Shown here: positions 25,765-35,495 of the stretch, piece after piece
Numbering within the stretch: the first letter of the stretch is position 1
How the letters are laid out: each line of letters opens with the position of its first letter
Origin: Planctomycetaceae bacterium
GTDB taxonomy: Bacteria > Planctomycetota > Planctomycetia > Planctomycetales > Planctomycetaceae
Assembly (NCBI GenBank): GCA_029259845.1
Contig: JAJDEI010000003.1
Span: forward strand, 1-62,590
Direction of reading: 5' to 3'
DNA: 62,590 nt
The notes under the pieces: model-generated
What the model saw: the letters and a program-made list of their open reading frames with translations, nothing else
Databases searched by the model: none
What the model was told of the DNA's origin: nothing
Translations under genes and position numbers: made by a program

Positions 25765-26091
25765 GGTCGCGCGGTGGGACAAAACCAAACGCTCGGAGCG
25801 TTAACGACGGGTCAACAATGGCTCGCCACCGGTTGCCGCAATCGATTCATGCGGGGGCGGCGATCGACCGTCAGACCGTTCTGCGCACGACCGCTAATTC
25901 AGGGACGGCTTCGCGGTGAGCGGCTGATCGCGTTCGCCGTCGGACCGTGATACCATTTCGTACTTGTCATCCGTGGGCGCTCTCGGCGTTGCCCGCACAG
26001 ACCGCGTCGGGACGACGCCCCGATCCGGGGAACGGCTACCGAAGACCATTCCGTCGGCCCGTCGGAGAAACTGGTAAACAAGGGGTGCATC

Positions 26092-28566
26092 GTGAGCCGT
26101 AGCAGCCGTTTTCGGACATTCGTTTTGTTCGCCGGGGGAGTCCTGTCGATCGGAGCGTCACCCTTGTTGGACGCCGTGAAATCAGCTGCATCCGAGCCGG
26201 TCGCATGGAGTGGGCAGGGACGTTATCGGTTGCTGGTGGAACTCCCATCAATCGACCTCGAGCAACGCGAACAAGACGAGATGCCGGCGGAGATTGAAGC
26301 CGACTTCACGGAGGCACTGGCAACGCTCGGTGAAGCGGGCACCGTCGACGTGGCGAGTGTTCAAGTCATTCGGTACGACAAGACGAGCGGAAAGCCGATC
26401 GCGCGCGGCAGTTTCGCGTACGGGAAATCCGACGCCGATCGCCCGTATCGCTGGTATGACGGATCGGTCCCGTATGAGTTCCCGGAGTTTGCCGGAGACG
26501 TCAGCCGGACCGACGGCAAGCTGCCGCGCACGCCGACCCTCCGGGGCGGCTACTTCTACAATGCCATCGGTGACTGGAAGCAGGGACGTCTCGCCTGGCT
26601 GCACACGCAGGAAGGCGCCACAGTCTCGTCCTATGCGATCTATTTCGACCTGCTTCCCGAAGGCGACAAACCGAACCGGGTGCCGCCGCGCGGATGGATT
26701 GGCGACGGCTTGGCCCGCTGCGACAAGCGCGGCGGATCGACCATGGGAGCCGATCATTGCCGCATCGACCTGGACGACTGGAACGGCGACGGGCTGACGG
26801 ACATCATCGCCGGTGAGCAATATGGGCATCTGTTCGTCTGGCCCAATCGCGGGACGAAGGCGGACCCCGCGTTTCCGTATTGCCGATTTCTGTTTGACGA
26901 CGAAGGCGTTCCGATCGATGTGGGATCGTCGTCGGCTCCGAAGGTCGTCGACTGGAACGGAGACGGGGCCCAAGACCTGTTGGTGGGGGCCGAATGGAAT
27001 CGCATTCTGCTGTTTCTCAATCAGGGAACAAATACTGACCGGCGTTTGAAGTACGTCGGGCTACTGGAAGCCGACGGTGAAACGTTGATGCTCCCCATTC
27101 GGCCCCTCGAACGCGGCAGCGAGAAGATTTTCAAACGAGACTACTACCCGATCCTGGAGACGGCGGACTGGGACGACGATGGCGACCTTGACCTGTTGGC
27201 CGGGGGGTATGTCACCGGTCGTGTGTTCTTCTACGAGAACACGGAGACGGACGCGGACGGGTTGCCGCAGCTCATGTTGCGGGGGGCGATTGAGGCAGAC
27301 GGCAAGCCGCTGAACGTGGGCCATTGGTGTGCGGCACCCTGTGCGGCCGATTTCGATGGCGATGGCGACCTCGATTTGATCTCCGGGAACATGCCGGTCA
27401 GCGAAAAGGGGGGCGATGCGGAGGGGACCGAAGCTTTCTTGCGGTATTATGAGAATGTCGGAAACCGGCGGTCTCCGCGCCTCGTCGAACGAGACTTTCC
27501 CGCGGCGGGCCAATTCCCGAGCGCCCGGTTGGCGACACCGCGGGCGGCTGACTGGGACGACGACGGCGACCTCGATCTGATCGTCAGCGCCCGGGAAAAT
27601 GTTTACTTGTTTGCGAACCAGGGAGACGCGACGCGGTCGGACTTCGCCGCTCACCGCCGTTCGCTGCCCGGTGTCTGGGGAGGGGCCCGCATTCCCGCCG
27701 GCCAGTTTCTCGATTGGAACGACGACGGGAAACTCGACCTGTTCGTCCGGTCACACTATTCCATTCGCCTCAATTCCGGGCGGGGCAACCCCTGGTTCTG
27801 GGAGGAGGAAGTCGCCGTTCTGCCGCCGGGTGAGCACATCGCGCATCCATCGGGAATCGGCGATGACTGGTTCTGGCCCTATCTCGACGACTTCGACCAG
27901 GACGGGCGGATCGACATCTTATTCGGTGACTGGTCCGGACACATCTGGTTCCACCGCAACCTCGCGACCGGCGATGCGACTGAAGCTGATGCGCTTCAGT
28001 TCGACCGAGACGGAGCAAAGCTGCCCCTCGTGAATGGCGAACTGCTCAAAGTCGGGCCGATAGGGAAGGACCTCGACAGCGATTTCAGCGCCTTGCAGGG
28101 TGCGCGGACGACCTTCACAACGGCCGATTTCGACCGTGACGGAAAGCGCGATCTTGTGGTGGGCGACACGTACGGCAAGGTCCGCTACTTTCGCCGCGGG
28201 GACACTGCCGGGGAAATCGCGTTTGATGCTCCGATTGAGATCGGCAACCTGGGCATTCGCCTGCTTGTCGATGCGACTGATTGGAACGGCGACGGCTGGG
28301 ACGACGTCATCGCCGGAGCGGCCAATGGCCGCGTGCGCGTTTTTCTCAACACGGGCCCATCCGGTGCGACGCGGTTCGCCGATGGTTTTGATCCGGGACT
28401 GCCCACGATCGCCCAGCCACGGGTGTTGATGGCCGACCTGAACGGGGACGGCGACGAGGACCTGTTTCTCCCGAGCACGCAAGGGTCCTGTTTCGTGGAA
28501 CGATCCTTCCTGCAGCACGGATACGTCCGCGGCAAAATCCTCCGCATCGAACGCCGGCCCGAGTGA
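26092..28566 (+). CDS. Secreted VCBS/FG-GAP-repeat protein
   Basis: An 824-residue protein from GTG 26092, with an N-terminal hydrophobic segment (FVLFAGGVLSIGASPLLDAV) consistent with export. From about residue 220 to the C-terminus at least ten repeats of the form D-x-[DN]-x-D-G-x-x-D-[LI]-[LIV] are visible, for example DWNGDGAQDLLVG, DWDDDGDLDLLAG, DFDGDGDLDLISG, DFDQDGRIDILFG, DFDRDGKRDLVVG and DLNGDGDEDLFLP. Such units make a calcium-binding, integrin-like beta-propeller. The N-terminal 200 residues are not recognised. A role in surface binding or carbohydrate contact is a family-level guess. It stands between the aminotransferase (divergent) and the exopolysaccharide genes. Confidence 0.88.
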   Translation: MSRSSRFRTFVLFAGGVLSIGASPLLDAVKSAASEPVAWSGQGRYRLLVELPSIDLEQREQDEMPAEIEADFTEALATLGEAGTVDVASVQVIRYDKTSGKPIARGSFAYGKSDADRPYRWYDGSVPYEFPEFAGDVSRTDGKLPRTPTLRGGYFYNAIGDWKQGRLAWLHTQEGATVSSYAIYFDLLPEGDKPNRVPPRGWIGDGLARCDKRGGSTMGADHCRIDLDDWNGDGLTDIIAGEQYGHLFVWPNRGTKADPAFPYCRFLFDDEGVPIDVGSSSAPKVVDWNGDGAQDLLVGAEWNRILLFLNQGTNTDRRLKYVGLLEADGETLMLPIRPLERGSEKIFKRDYYPILETADWDDDGDLDLLAGGYVTGRVFFYENTETDADGLPQLMLRGAIEADGKPLNVGHWCAAPCAADFDGDGDLDLISGNMPVSEKGGDAEGTEAFLRYYENVGNRRSPRLVERDFPAAGQFPSARLATPRAADWDDDGDLDLIVSARENVYLFANQGDATRSDFAAHRRSLPGVWGGARIPAGQFLDWNDDGKLDLFVRSHYSIRLNSGRGNPWFWEEEVAVLPPGEHIAHPSGIGDDWFWPYLDDFDQDGRIDILFGDWSGHIWFHRNLATGDATEADALQFDRDGAKLPLVNGELLKVGPIGKDLDSDFSALQGARTTFTTADFDRDGKRDLVVGDTYGKVRYFRRGDTAGEIAFDAPIEIGNLGIRLLVDATDWNGDGWDDVIAGAANGRVRVFLNTGPSGATRFADGFDPGLPTIAQPRVLMADLNGDGDEDLFLPSTQGSCFVERSFLQHGYVRGKILRIERRPE

Positions 28567-28935
28567 ACGGCGTGGATCTTCTGCCGCCCGACAATCTGAC
28601 GATGACGGTCACCCGCTCTTCGGGCTCCGGGCATGCTCGGGACTCTGATTCCTGATTGAGCCACATTCGCTTGCCCGAAGTCCGCTTGTCCCGGTTATAG
28701 GGGCATGCGTCGTTTGAGCAGCGGCGGTGGTGCCGGAGTCAGGGAATTCGGCAGTCGGCGGGGGGACGGGATGTATAGTTTTTCAGACCGTCACAGTCTG
28801 CGCGGACCGCAGACTCCCTCTGCCTTTCTCCCGTGATGACGACCGACTTCGACAGCACGCCTGTTGTCGGAGGGAGACCGTCACCCAGAAGGACGAAGTG
28901 CGCGCCGGCCATTCGGGGCCGGCGCGCTGAGAATC
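28567..28935. other. Gene-free spacer before the polysaccharide cluster
   Basis: No gene is seen. It contains an inverted repeat CAGTCTGC / GCAGACT around 28794-28813 and is large enough to hold the promoter of the cluster, but no clear promoter elements could be assigned. Confidence 0.4.
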
Positions 28936-30321
28936 ATGGCATACGTCCTGTTTTTACTGGCGAACTTCGTGCTGTTTGTGCGACCGGGCGAGATCTCGCC
29001 GGTGCTGCAAATGGTGCCGTGGTATCAGTTGTTGATTGTGGCCGCGTTGCTGTCCGCGGGCCGGCCTTTGCAGGCTCAGCTCTCGCGACGCTTCCTCATT
29101 CAGCAGCCGGTTAATCTCTGCGTGTTGGGTGTGATCGCCGGCGTGGCGATGTCTCACCTCAGCTTCATGTATTTTTACGGATTCCGGATCGGCGTGATCG
29201 GGATGCTGAAGGTGGCCGTGTACTACCTGTTGCTGGTGTCACTGGTCAACACACCGTTGCGGATGCGGCGGTTTCTGATGTGCACGGCGATCTCGGCGTC
29301 GGTGATGATTGCGTACAGCGTCAACGACTATTCGGAATTCGTCGGCACCTGGGACGGCAATCCCGGATTACAGGAGGCGCGTCGCCACGACGCGTTCCTG
29401 GCCGACGGTGAGCAACCGATCCTCCGGCATGTTGTCGAGTCTCACACCAGCGAAGTGAGCGACACCGGAGAGGTCGCCTATGTGTACCGCATGCGGGGGC
29501 TGGGCATCTTCAACGATCCGAACGATGTGGCGCTGCTCATCGTGATTACGTCGATCATCAGCGTTTTCTTCCTGACTGACCGCGGTCTGGGGGCGGTACG
29601 TTACACATGGGCCGCGCCGCTGGTGTTGATGGCGGTGGCGTTGTACTGCACGCAGTCTCGGGGAGGCGTGTTGGCGGCAGGCGTCGCCGGCACGGTGTGG
29701 CTGGCGGCACGATTCGGCGGGCGCGTCGCGATGGGACTGGGCGTGCTGGGAGCGATGTGCGTGCCGCTCGCGATGGGGCGGGGCGGCGACATCGAGATAT
29801 CGAGTGGGACCGGGCAGAGCCGGATTCAACTTTGGGGAGAAGGGTTGGCCCAACTGGTCTCGCCCCGCGCTTTGTTTGGCATCGGCGAGGGGATGTATCA
29901 GGAATACGCCGGCCTGGTGGCGCACAACTCGTACGTACATGCGTTTGTGGAGATGGGTTTTTTCGGCGGGACGATGTTCTTCGGCTGTGTGTTCTTCCCC
30001 GCATACGCCCTGTGGCGAATGCATCGCGACAAGCTGCAAATTCGCGACCCGGACATCCGCCGATTGCGGCCCTACATGGCCGCCATGTTGGCGTGCTGGG
30101 CGATGGGGATGTGTGCGCTGTCCCGCTGTTATGTGGAGTCAACGTACATGGTCATCGGCGTGTCGGCCGCTTATGTGAATCTGGCGGGGTTCCATCAGTG
30201 GCGTCCGCGACCGATTGTGTTGTTTAACCGTTTCAGTGCCCAGCGATGGCTGCTGTGCAGTTTCGCGTTGTTCAGCGGTTGCTTCGTGTTTGTGCGGCTG
30301 TTTGCACGGTGGAGCGGATGA
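28936..30321 (+). CDS. O-antigen ligase/polymerase family membrane protein
   Basis: A 461-residue protein with 10-12 hydrophobic segments. I start it at ATG 28936 (MAYVLFLLANFVLF), since the extra upstream residues are polar and unlike the family. The Wzy_C signature region is present: TQSRGGVLAAGVAGTVW (about residues 240-256), a periplasmic loop, then IGEGMYQEYAGLVAHNSYVHAF (about 320-341) and a helix FFGGTMFFGC. The family polymerises or ligates polysaccharide repeat units at the outer face of the inner membrane. It opens the gene cluster that continues with a flippase and glycosyltransferases, so it is the likely polymerase of this polymer. Confidence 0.85.
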   Translation: MAYVLFLLANFVLFVRPGEISPVLQMVPWYQLLIVAALLSAGRPLQAQLSRRFLIQQPVNLCVLGVIAGVAMSHLSFMYFYGFRIGVIGMLKVAVYYLLLVSLVNTPLRMRRFLMCTAISASVMIAYSVNDYSEFVGTWDGNPGLQEARRHDAFLADGEQPILRHVVESHTSEVSDTGEVAYVYRMRGLGIFNDPNDVALLIVITSIISVFFLTDRGLGAVRYTWAAPLVLMAVALYCTQSRGGVLAAGVAGTVWLAARFGGRVAMGLGVLGAMCVPLAMGRGGDIEISSGTGQSRIQLWGEGLAQLVSPRALFGIGEGMYQEYAGLVAHNSYVHAFVEMGFFGGTMFFGCVFFPAYALWRMHRDKLQIRDPDIRRLRPYMAAMLACWAMGMCALSRCYVESTYMVIGVSAAYVNLAGFHQWRPRPIVLFNRFSAQRWLLCSFALFSGCFVFVRLFARWSG

Positions 30322-30447
30322 AGAAGCACGGTGATGCCGGTGGGGACGCGGATGCTTTCATTTTCGGTTCGACGCCAAAGGCGTCGGCTTGGAGAACGGG
30401 ATGCTTTGTCTGAGCGCCGGCGATAGAGAACTACGGGGACTGACACG

Positions 30448-31965
30448 GTGAGCGTTAAGACCAACGTACTGGCGAGCTGGGCGAGCCACGTGGCGATGAT
30501 GGTGATCGGCTTCTTCCTGATGCCGTACGTCATCCACACGATTGGCGATCAGTCGTATGGGACGTGGGTCTTTCTCAACGCAGTCGCCGGGTACACGGGA
30601 CTGCTCTATCTCGGTTTCGGCGAGACGATCTCAAAGTACGTGTCGCAGCATTATGCGCGCCAGGAATGGGACCGCCTGAACGCCGTTGTCAGCGGGATCT
30701 GCGCGGCGTATTCCGTCAGCGGGGCGATTGCCGTCGGCGGGGCGGTGGTGTTTGCAGCCGTTGCTCCCTGGGTGGGCGACTGGGAGGGGCAGTCCGTCGT
30801 TGAGATCCAAGGAGTGATCGTCGTGCTGGGCCTTAGCGCGGCGCTGTCGATCATCGGAAGCGTCAACGGCGGCGTGCTGTACGGGGTTCAGCGATTCGAC
30901 CTCGAGCGGGGCATTCTCATCGCGGGTGTCCTCACCAAGCTCGGGCTGACATTGTTCTTTCTGACCGGGCAACATTCGTTGATCACGCTGGCAATGGTCT
31001 TCCTGGCGCACACGGCTGTCGAGCAGGGGTTGTACTTCGTCGTTGCCCGTCGGCTCGTGCCGACGTTGCGCATTCGCCGCCGGTACATCAAGTGGTCGGT
31101 GGTGAAGGACTCCTACGGCTTCGCTGCCCTGAGCGGCGTCGGTTTGGTGGCGTCGAAGCTGATCTACGATACCGATTACATCGTGATCGGATTCGCCCTG
31201 GGGAACGCGGCGATCGTGCCGTATGCCATCGGATCGCGGCTGTGCGCGATGATCCGTCAGCCGATCATGCAGGTCGGTGAGGTGTTCCTGCCGCGCGCGT
31301 CAGAACTGAATGCGCGGGCGGATGGGGATATCTTGCGGTCGCTGGTTTGCCGAGGGATGGGAATTGCTTTTCTGATGAGTACCGGGCTGTTCATTGGCGG
31401 GTGCTACTTCGGCTCGACGATGATCGAAGTCTGGATGGGCGAGGGATACTCTCAAAGCCAACTGGTTTTTCTGGTGTTGATTGGTGCCCAAATCGCCGCT
31501 GCGCCCTCCGGAATTCTGCACATGGTGCTGGTGGGAATCGGCGACGTCCGCATGCCATCCCTGCTGCGTCTGGCACAGGCGGTGCTGAATCTGGGGCTGT
31601 CGTTGCTTCTCGTGAAGCCGTTCGGAGTCCTCGGCGTCGCCCTGGGGACCATGATCCCGATTCTGATCGTCGATCTGGCGGTGCTGGTTCCGTACGGTGT
31701 TCGCCGCCTGGAGATGTCAGCGGCGTACTTCCTGAAACATTCGGTTGCTCCGCATCTGCTGCCATTGGCCGCCTTGTGGGCGTACTCACACAGCGTATCG
31801 CGGCTCACTCTGGAAGCAAGTTGGCCGACAATTCTGGTCGTGACCGCTGGCGGAGGCGTCGTTCTTGCTTTGACGTCTGCGGCCGTGTGGCTGGTGACGG
31901 AACGACGGACTCCGAACGCGGTTTCGCCGTCCGGCGCGGCCGTGCCGGCTCATCAGTCGTTGTGA
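30448..31965 (+). CDS. Oligosaccharide flippase (Wzx/MVF-like)
   Basis: A 505-residue polytopic protein starting at GTG 30448 (MSVKTNVLASWASHVAMMVIGFFLMPYVIHTIG, written here in full only to the first helix). The start resembles Wzx-type polysaccharide flippases: a first helix followed by the GDQSYGTWVFLNAVAGY segment and LYLGFGETISKYVSQ. About 14 hydrophobic segments follow. It is expected to flip lipid-linked repeat units across the inner membrane for the polymerase encoded 126 bases upstream. Confidence 0.85.
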   Translation: MSVKTNVLASWASHVAMMVIGFFLMPYVIHTIGDQSYGTWVFLNAVAGYTGLLYLGFGETISKYVSQHYARQEWDRLNAVVSGICAAYSVSGAIAVGGAVVFAAVAPWVGDWEGQSVVEIQGVIVVLGLSAALSIIGSVNGGVLYGVQRFDLERGILIAGVLTKLGLTLFFLTGQHSLITLAMVFLAHTAVEQGLYFVVARRLVPTLRIRRRYIKWSVVKDSYGFAALSGVGLVASKLIYDTDYIVIGFALGNAAIVPYAIGSRLCAMIRQPIMQVGEVFLPRASELNARADGDILRSLVCRGMGIAFLMSTGLFIGGCYFGSTMIEVWMGEGYSQSQLVFLVLIGAQIAAAPSGILHMVLVGIGDVRMPSLLRLAQAVLNLGLSLLLVKPFGVLGVALGTMIPILIVDLAVLVPYGVRRLEMSAAYFLKHSVAPHLLPLAALWAYSHSVSRLTLEASWPTILVVTAGGGVVLALTSAAVWLVTERRTPNAVSPSGAAVPAHQSL

Positions 31966-31984
31966 AGGTTGGGGAGGGGGAACG

Positions 31985-32010
31985 GCTCCGCTCGCTAGCG
32001 CTCGCGGCTA
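31985..32010. repeat. GCTCGCGGCTA dispersed repeat
   Basis: The reverse complement of this stretch (TAGCCGCGAGCGCTAGCGAG...) is the intact form of the unit at 22371-22399. It lies in the 130-base spacer between the flippase and glycosyltransferase genes. Confidence 0.6.
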
Positions 32011-32095
32011 AACGGATTCGTCGAATGGTGTCGTTGAATGGTCTTGTTGAGACGTCGCCTCGTTTTGATGGCCCCGGGAATAGAGAACTCGTTTG

Positions 32096-33274
32096 ATGAT
32101 GACTTCTGAAACTGTTGTTGATTGCCCCCTGGTCGCACGAGGCGACTGGGAACCAAGTGTGCGGACGGCTCCCGCAGGGGACGGTGAGCCGATCTCGGTT
32201 TGTCATGTGAGCATGAGTCTGGCGACGGGCGGACTGGAACGGTTGTTGGTTGAATTCAGCCGGCTGCATGACCGGGAACGCTTTCGGTTGCAGTTCGTGG
32301 CACTGACTGAGTTGGGAACACCCGCGGAGGACATTCAATCAAACGGTTGCCGCGTGACATCGCTGCAATTCGAGCGGATCGGCAAGCTCATGATGTTGTG
32401 GACTTTGGTGCGTCATCTACGGGCGTCGAAGGTCGATATCGTGCATACGCACAACACCTACGCCCATTTTTACGGGACGTTGGCGGCAAAGCTGGCGGGG
32501 GTGCCGGTGGTCATCAACACGCAACATGGTCGCGGTTGTGGACCGACACGTAAGAATCGCGGGCAGTTTCGGATCGCGAATCGGTGGACGCAGCGTGTCG
32601 TCGCCGTCTCGGAAGATGCAGCCGCGCTCTGCCGACGGGACAACCGCCGGGCGGCGGACCGCGTGATCCGCATCTGGAACGGGATCGACGTCGACCGGTT
32701 TGAGTTGCGCAGGACGTCGCCCACCGGTGATGCACCGACAGCGATCTCCGTCGCGCGGCTGTCGCCGGAGAAGGACTATGCAACGCTGCTGCATGCGGTT
32801 GCCGAAGTCGTGCGAACGGTTCCCGAGTTTTGTTTGCAACTGGTGGGCGATGGTTCGGAACGGAGTGATCTGGAGCAGCTCACCGACCGGCTGAGCCTAC
32901 GGGAGCATGTTGAATTCCTCGGAGAACGGTCAGATGTGCCCACCCTGCTTGGGAAGGCGGGGTTCTTCGTCTCCTCGTCACGCACAGAGGGCGTTTCGCT
33001 CACGCTGCTGGAAGCGGCTGCGGTCGGATTGCCGATCGTGACGACGGCGGTCGGCGGCAGCCCGGAGGTGGTGGAGGATGGTCGGACCGGGTTCCTCGTT
33101 GCTGCGGAGCAGCCATCCGAGTTAGCACAGGCGATGATCCGCATGTGCCGATCCCGCGATCGCTGGATGACGATGGGCCGCTGCGGACGTGAGCGCGTGG
33201 AGCGTCACTTTGAAGTGGGACGCATGGTGAGTGAATACGAAACCCTTTATGAGAGCCTGTTGCCTGTCCAATGA
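32096..33274 (+). CDS. Glycosyltransferase family 4 protein
   Basis: A 392-residue GT-B glycosyltransferase starting at ATG 32096 (ATG 32099 is equally possible). The N-terminal acceptor domain shows HVSMSLATGGLERLLVEF and DIVHTHNTYAHFYG. The C-terminal donor domain shows ISVARLSPEKDYATLLHA, LVGDGSERSDLEQL, VEFLGERSDVPTLL and the E-x7-E motif in SSRTEGVSLTLLEAAA. It probably transfers a sugar from a nucleotide donor onto the lipid-linked repeat unit in the cytoplasm. The stop overlaps the next start as ATGA. Confidence 0.92.
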   Translation: MMTSETVVDCPLVARGDWEPSVRTAPAGDGEPISVCHVSMSLATGGLERLLVEFSRLHDRERFRLQFVALTELGTPAEDIQSNGCRVTSLQFERIGKLMMLWTLVRHLRASKVDIVHTHNTYAHFYGTLAAKLAGVPVVINTQHGRGCGPTRKNRGQFRIANRWTQRVVAVSEDAAALCRRDNRRAADRVIRIWNGIDVDRFELRRTSPTGDAPTAISVARLSPEKDYATLLHAVAEVVRTVPEFCLQLVGDGSERSDLEQLTDRLSLREHVEFLGERSDVPTLLGKAGFFVSSSRTEGVSLTLLEAAAVGLPIVTTAVGGSPEVVEDGRTGFLVAAEQPSELAQAMIRMCRSRDRWMTMGRCGRERVERHFEVGRMVSEYETLYESLLPVQ

Positions 33275-34488
33275 CGACATCACCATCTGACATGATCCGG
33301 GTTGCACTTGTGGGGTGCGGGCAGATTGCCGATGCGCACCTGCAGGAAATCCGCAAGATTCCGAGTGCGGAAACGGTTGCTGTATGCGACGTGCATCAGG
33401 ATTTTGCTGACCAGGCGGCGGCGAGGTTCGAGGTGCCGCGCGCTTTCGACGACATGCAGCGGATGCTGTCGGAAGCGTCGCCGGATGTGGTGCATCTGAC
33501 GACCCCCGCGCACACGCACTGCCGGCTGGCGACGGAGTTGCTGCAAGCGGGAGTTCACGTGTATGTCGAGAAGCCGTTCACAGTCGATGTGCGGGAGGCG
33601 GAGGCGGTTCTGGAAGCGGCGCATGCGGAGGATCGCAGCGTGTGCCTGGGTCACGACCAACTGTTCGACCCATCGTGGGTGCAGTGCCGCGCGATGGTGC
33701 AGGCGGGCGCGGTGGGCGACGTGACGCACGTCGAATCGGTCCTCGGCTATCCCTTCAGCGGACAGTTCGGACGGCAAGTGGCGACCGACCGAAACCACTG
33801 GGTGCGGAAGTTGCCCGGCGGGCTGTTTCAGAACACGATCTCGCATCCGCTGTACCGCATCACGGAATTCTTGACAGACGACCGACCGGCTCTCCATGCG
33901 AATTGGTTCGCCGGCTCGGCCGACGTCTCGATTCCCACGGAACTGGTCGCTCATTTCCGCGGCGAGCAGGTGACAGGGAACCTGTTGTTCTCGACGCGGA
34001 TCGAACCGCAGCGGATCACACGGGTTTATGGAACACATGGGGCACTGGAGGTCGACCTTGATGCGCAGCTGGTGCGCCGATCTCGTCAGAATCGGCTACC
34101 GGGCGCATTTGAGAAACTGGAGATGCCGTTGCGGCACTGCCGGGAGGCGACCGGCAACCTGTGCCGGAACGTGTGGCGATTCCTTAAGAGCGACATTCAC
34201 TATTTCGCCGGAATGCGGTGCCTGTTCGAGGAATTCTATGCGTCGGTCCGCAGCGGCAGTCCGCCACCGATTCCCTACGAAGGGATGTTGCGCGTGACAC
34301 GCCTGATGGAAGCTATGTTCGAGCAGTGCCGGGAACGTGAGGAGGCGGGCGACACCGCGCCGAGACACTCGCAAGAGAGAATCAAGGTCGAATCCGATCA
34401 CACAATCAAATCCGATCAACGGTCGAACCAACGGCCCGTGACCACGAATCGAGACGAATCACGCGAACTCCAGGAGGCATGGTCATGA
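33271..34488 (+). CDS. Gfo/Idh/MocA-family oxidoreductase
   Basis: A 405-residue NAD(P)-dependent oxidoreductase starting at ATG 33271, overlapping the preceding glycosyltransferase by four bases. The Rossmann motif is VALVGCGQIADAHL (residues about 10-23), and the conserved catalytic-lysine motif is VYVEKPFTVD at about residue 95. The C-terminal domain continues to about residue 365, after which a polar tail of about 40 residues (rich in D, S, R and Q) is not conserved in the family as I know it. In a polysaccharide cluster such enzymes oxidise, reduce or epimerise nucleotide sugars. It is translationally coupled on both sides. Confidence 0.92.
   Translation: MTTSPSDMIRVALVGCGQIADAHLQEIRKIPSAETVAVCDVHQDFADQAAARFEVPRAFDDMQRMLSEASPDVVHLTTPAHTHCRLATELLQAGVHVYVEKPFTVDVREAEAVLEAAHAEDRSVCLGHDQLFDPSWVQCRAMVQAGAVGDVTHVESVLGYPFSGQFGRQVATDRNHWVRKLPGGLFQNTISHPLYRITEFLTDDRPALHANWFAGSADVSIPTELVAHFRGEQVTGNLLFSTRIEPQRITRVYGTHGALEVDLDAQLVRRSRQNRLPGAFEKLEMPLRHCREATGNLCRNVWRFLKSDIHYFAGMRCLFEEFYASVRSGSPPPIPYEGMLRVTRLMEAMFEQCREREEAGDTAPRHSQERIKVESDHTIKSDQRSNQRPVTTNRDESRELQEAWS
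34472..34477 (+). promoter_or_regulatory. Ribosome-binding site that sets the epimerase start
   Basis: A perfect AGGAGG stands one base before ATG 34479, too close to serve it, but seven bases before ATG 34485, the start that forms an ATGA overlap with the upstream stop. This places the start of the epimerase-like gene at 34485. Confidence 0.75.
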
Positions 34489-35492
34489 GTGCTCTGGTCA
34501 CCGGTGCAACGGGATTTCTGGGTCGCCGCCTTGTCCGTCTGTTGCGGGAAGACGGATTGCAAGTGACGTGTCTGGTACGGCCCTCAAGCGACATCGAGCC
34601 GCTGCGACAGGCGGTGGGGGACGCCTTGTGGAGCGGCGTGGATGTCCGCACGGTCGAGCTGATGGATGAGAACGGATGTCGCGAAGCGCTCCTTGGATGC
34701 AGCGTCGTGTATCACCTGGCCGCCGGGCTCAGTGGAAGCACCTCGACGTTGTTCCTGAACTCGGTGATTCCGACCCGTCGGCTGATGGCGGCGTCCGTCT
34801 CCGCCGGCGTGCAGCGATTCGTCCTGGTGAGTTCGCTGGGCGTGTATGGCACGCAGACCCTGCCGCCGGGAACGGTGTTGGATGAACGAAGTCCGGTCGA
34901 CCCGCATCCGCATCTTCGCGATCCGTATACCTTCAGCAAAGTGGTGCAGGAACGGGTGGCGTGGGATGCCTACAAGGCATCGGGGCTGCCGCTCGTCGTT
35001 GTTCGGCCGGGAGTGATCATTGGGCCGGGACGCGGCGTGCTCAGTTCGCGGGTTGGGCTGCGGCTCGGTCCGCTCATGGTCCGCATGGGGGGCGGACAGC
35101 AACTTCCCTACACGTATGTCGACAACTGTGCCGCTGCCGTGCGTCAGGCGGGACTCGCGGAACGCGCCGAAGGTCAGGTCTTCAATGTTGTGGATGACGA
35201 TCTCCCGACGGCGAAGGAGTTGTTGCGTCTGTGCAGGAAAGCGGGGGCCGGGGTGAAGTCGGCGTGGGTGCCGCGGCCGTTGGTCCAACCGCTCGCGGGA
35301 GCCTACGAATGGTATCACCACTGGTCGCGGGGACAACTGCCCGGCGTGATCACGCGGTATCGCACGGCGGCGATGTGGAAGCCGCTCCAATACGTCAACG
35401 ACAAGGCAAAGGCAGGGTTACCTTGGCGTCCCGAGGTCCCCTTCGACGAAGCGTTTCGACGTTCCCTGACGATTGCACCGGCGATTGGCTGA
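34485..35492 (+). CDS. NAD-dependent epimerase/dehydratase
   Basis: A 335-residue extended short-chain dehydrogenase. The N-terminal Rossmann motif is ALVTGATGFLGRRLVRLL. VYHLAAGLSG and LVSSLGVYG follow, and the active-site Y-x3-K is in YTFSKVVQE (about residues 149-157), with VVRPGVIIGPG after it. The start at 34485 is set by an AGGAGG seven bases upstream. Members convert nucleotide-activated sugars or other alcohols. Its position between the Gfo/Idh/MocA gene and a glycosyltransferase points to nucleotide-sugar supply. The exact reaction cannot be deduced. Confidence 0.9.
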   Translation: MSALVTGATGFLGRRLVRLLREDGLQVTCLVRPSSDIEPLRQAVGDALWSGVDVRTVELMDENGCREALLGCSVVYHLAAGLSGSTSTLFLNSVIPTRRLMAASVSAGVQRFVLVSSLGVYGTQTLPPGTVLDERSPVDPHPHLRDPYTFSKVVQERVAWDAYKASGLPLVVVRPGVIIGPGRGVLSSRVGLRLGPLMVRMGGGQQLPYTYVDNCAAAVRQAGLAERAEGQVFNVVDDDLPTAKELLRLCRKAGAGVKSAWVPRPLVQPLAGAYEWYHHWSRGQLPGVITRYRTAAMWKPLQYVNDKAKAGLPWRPEVPFDEAFRRSLTIAPAIG

Positions 35493-35495
35493 GTC

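Noticed and set aside
24250..25950. A 566-codon open frame on the plus strand opposite the DegT-type aminotransferase
   Set aside because: Its sequence has no recognisable domain and lies antisense to a clearly conserved gene; long shadow frames are common in high-GC DNA.
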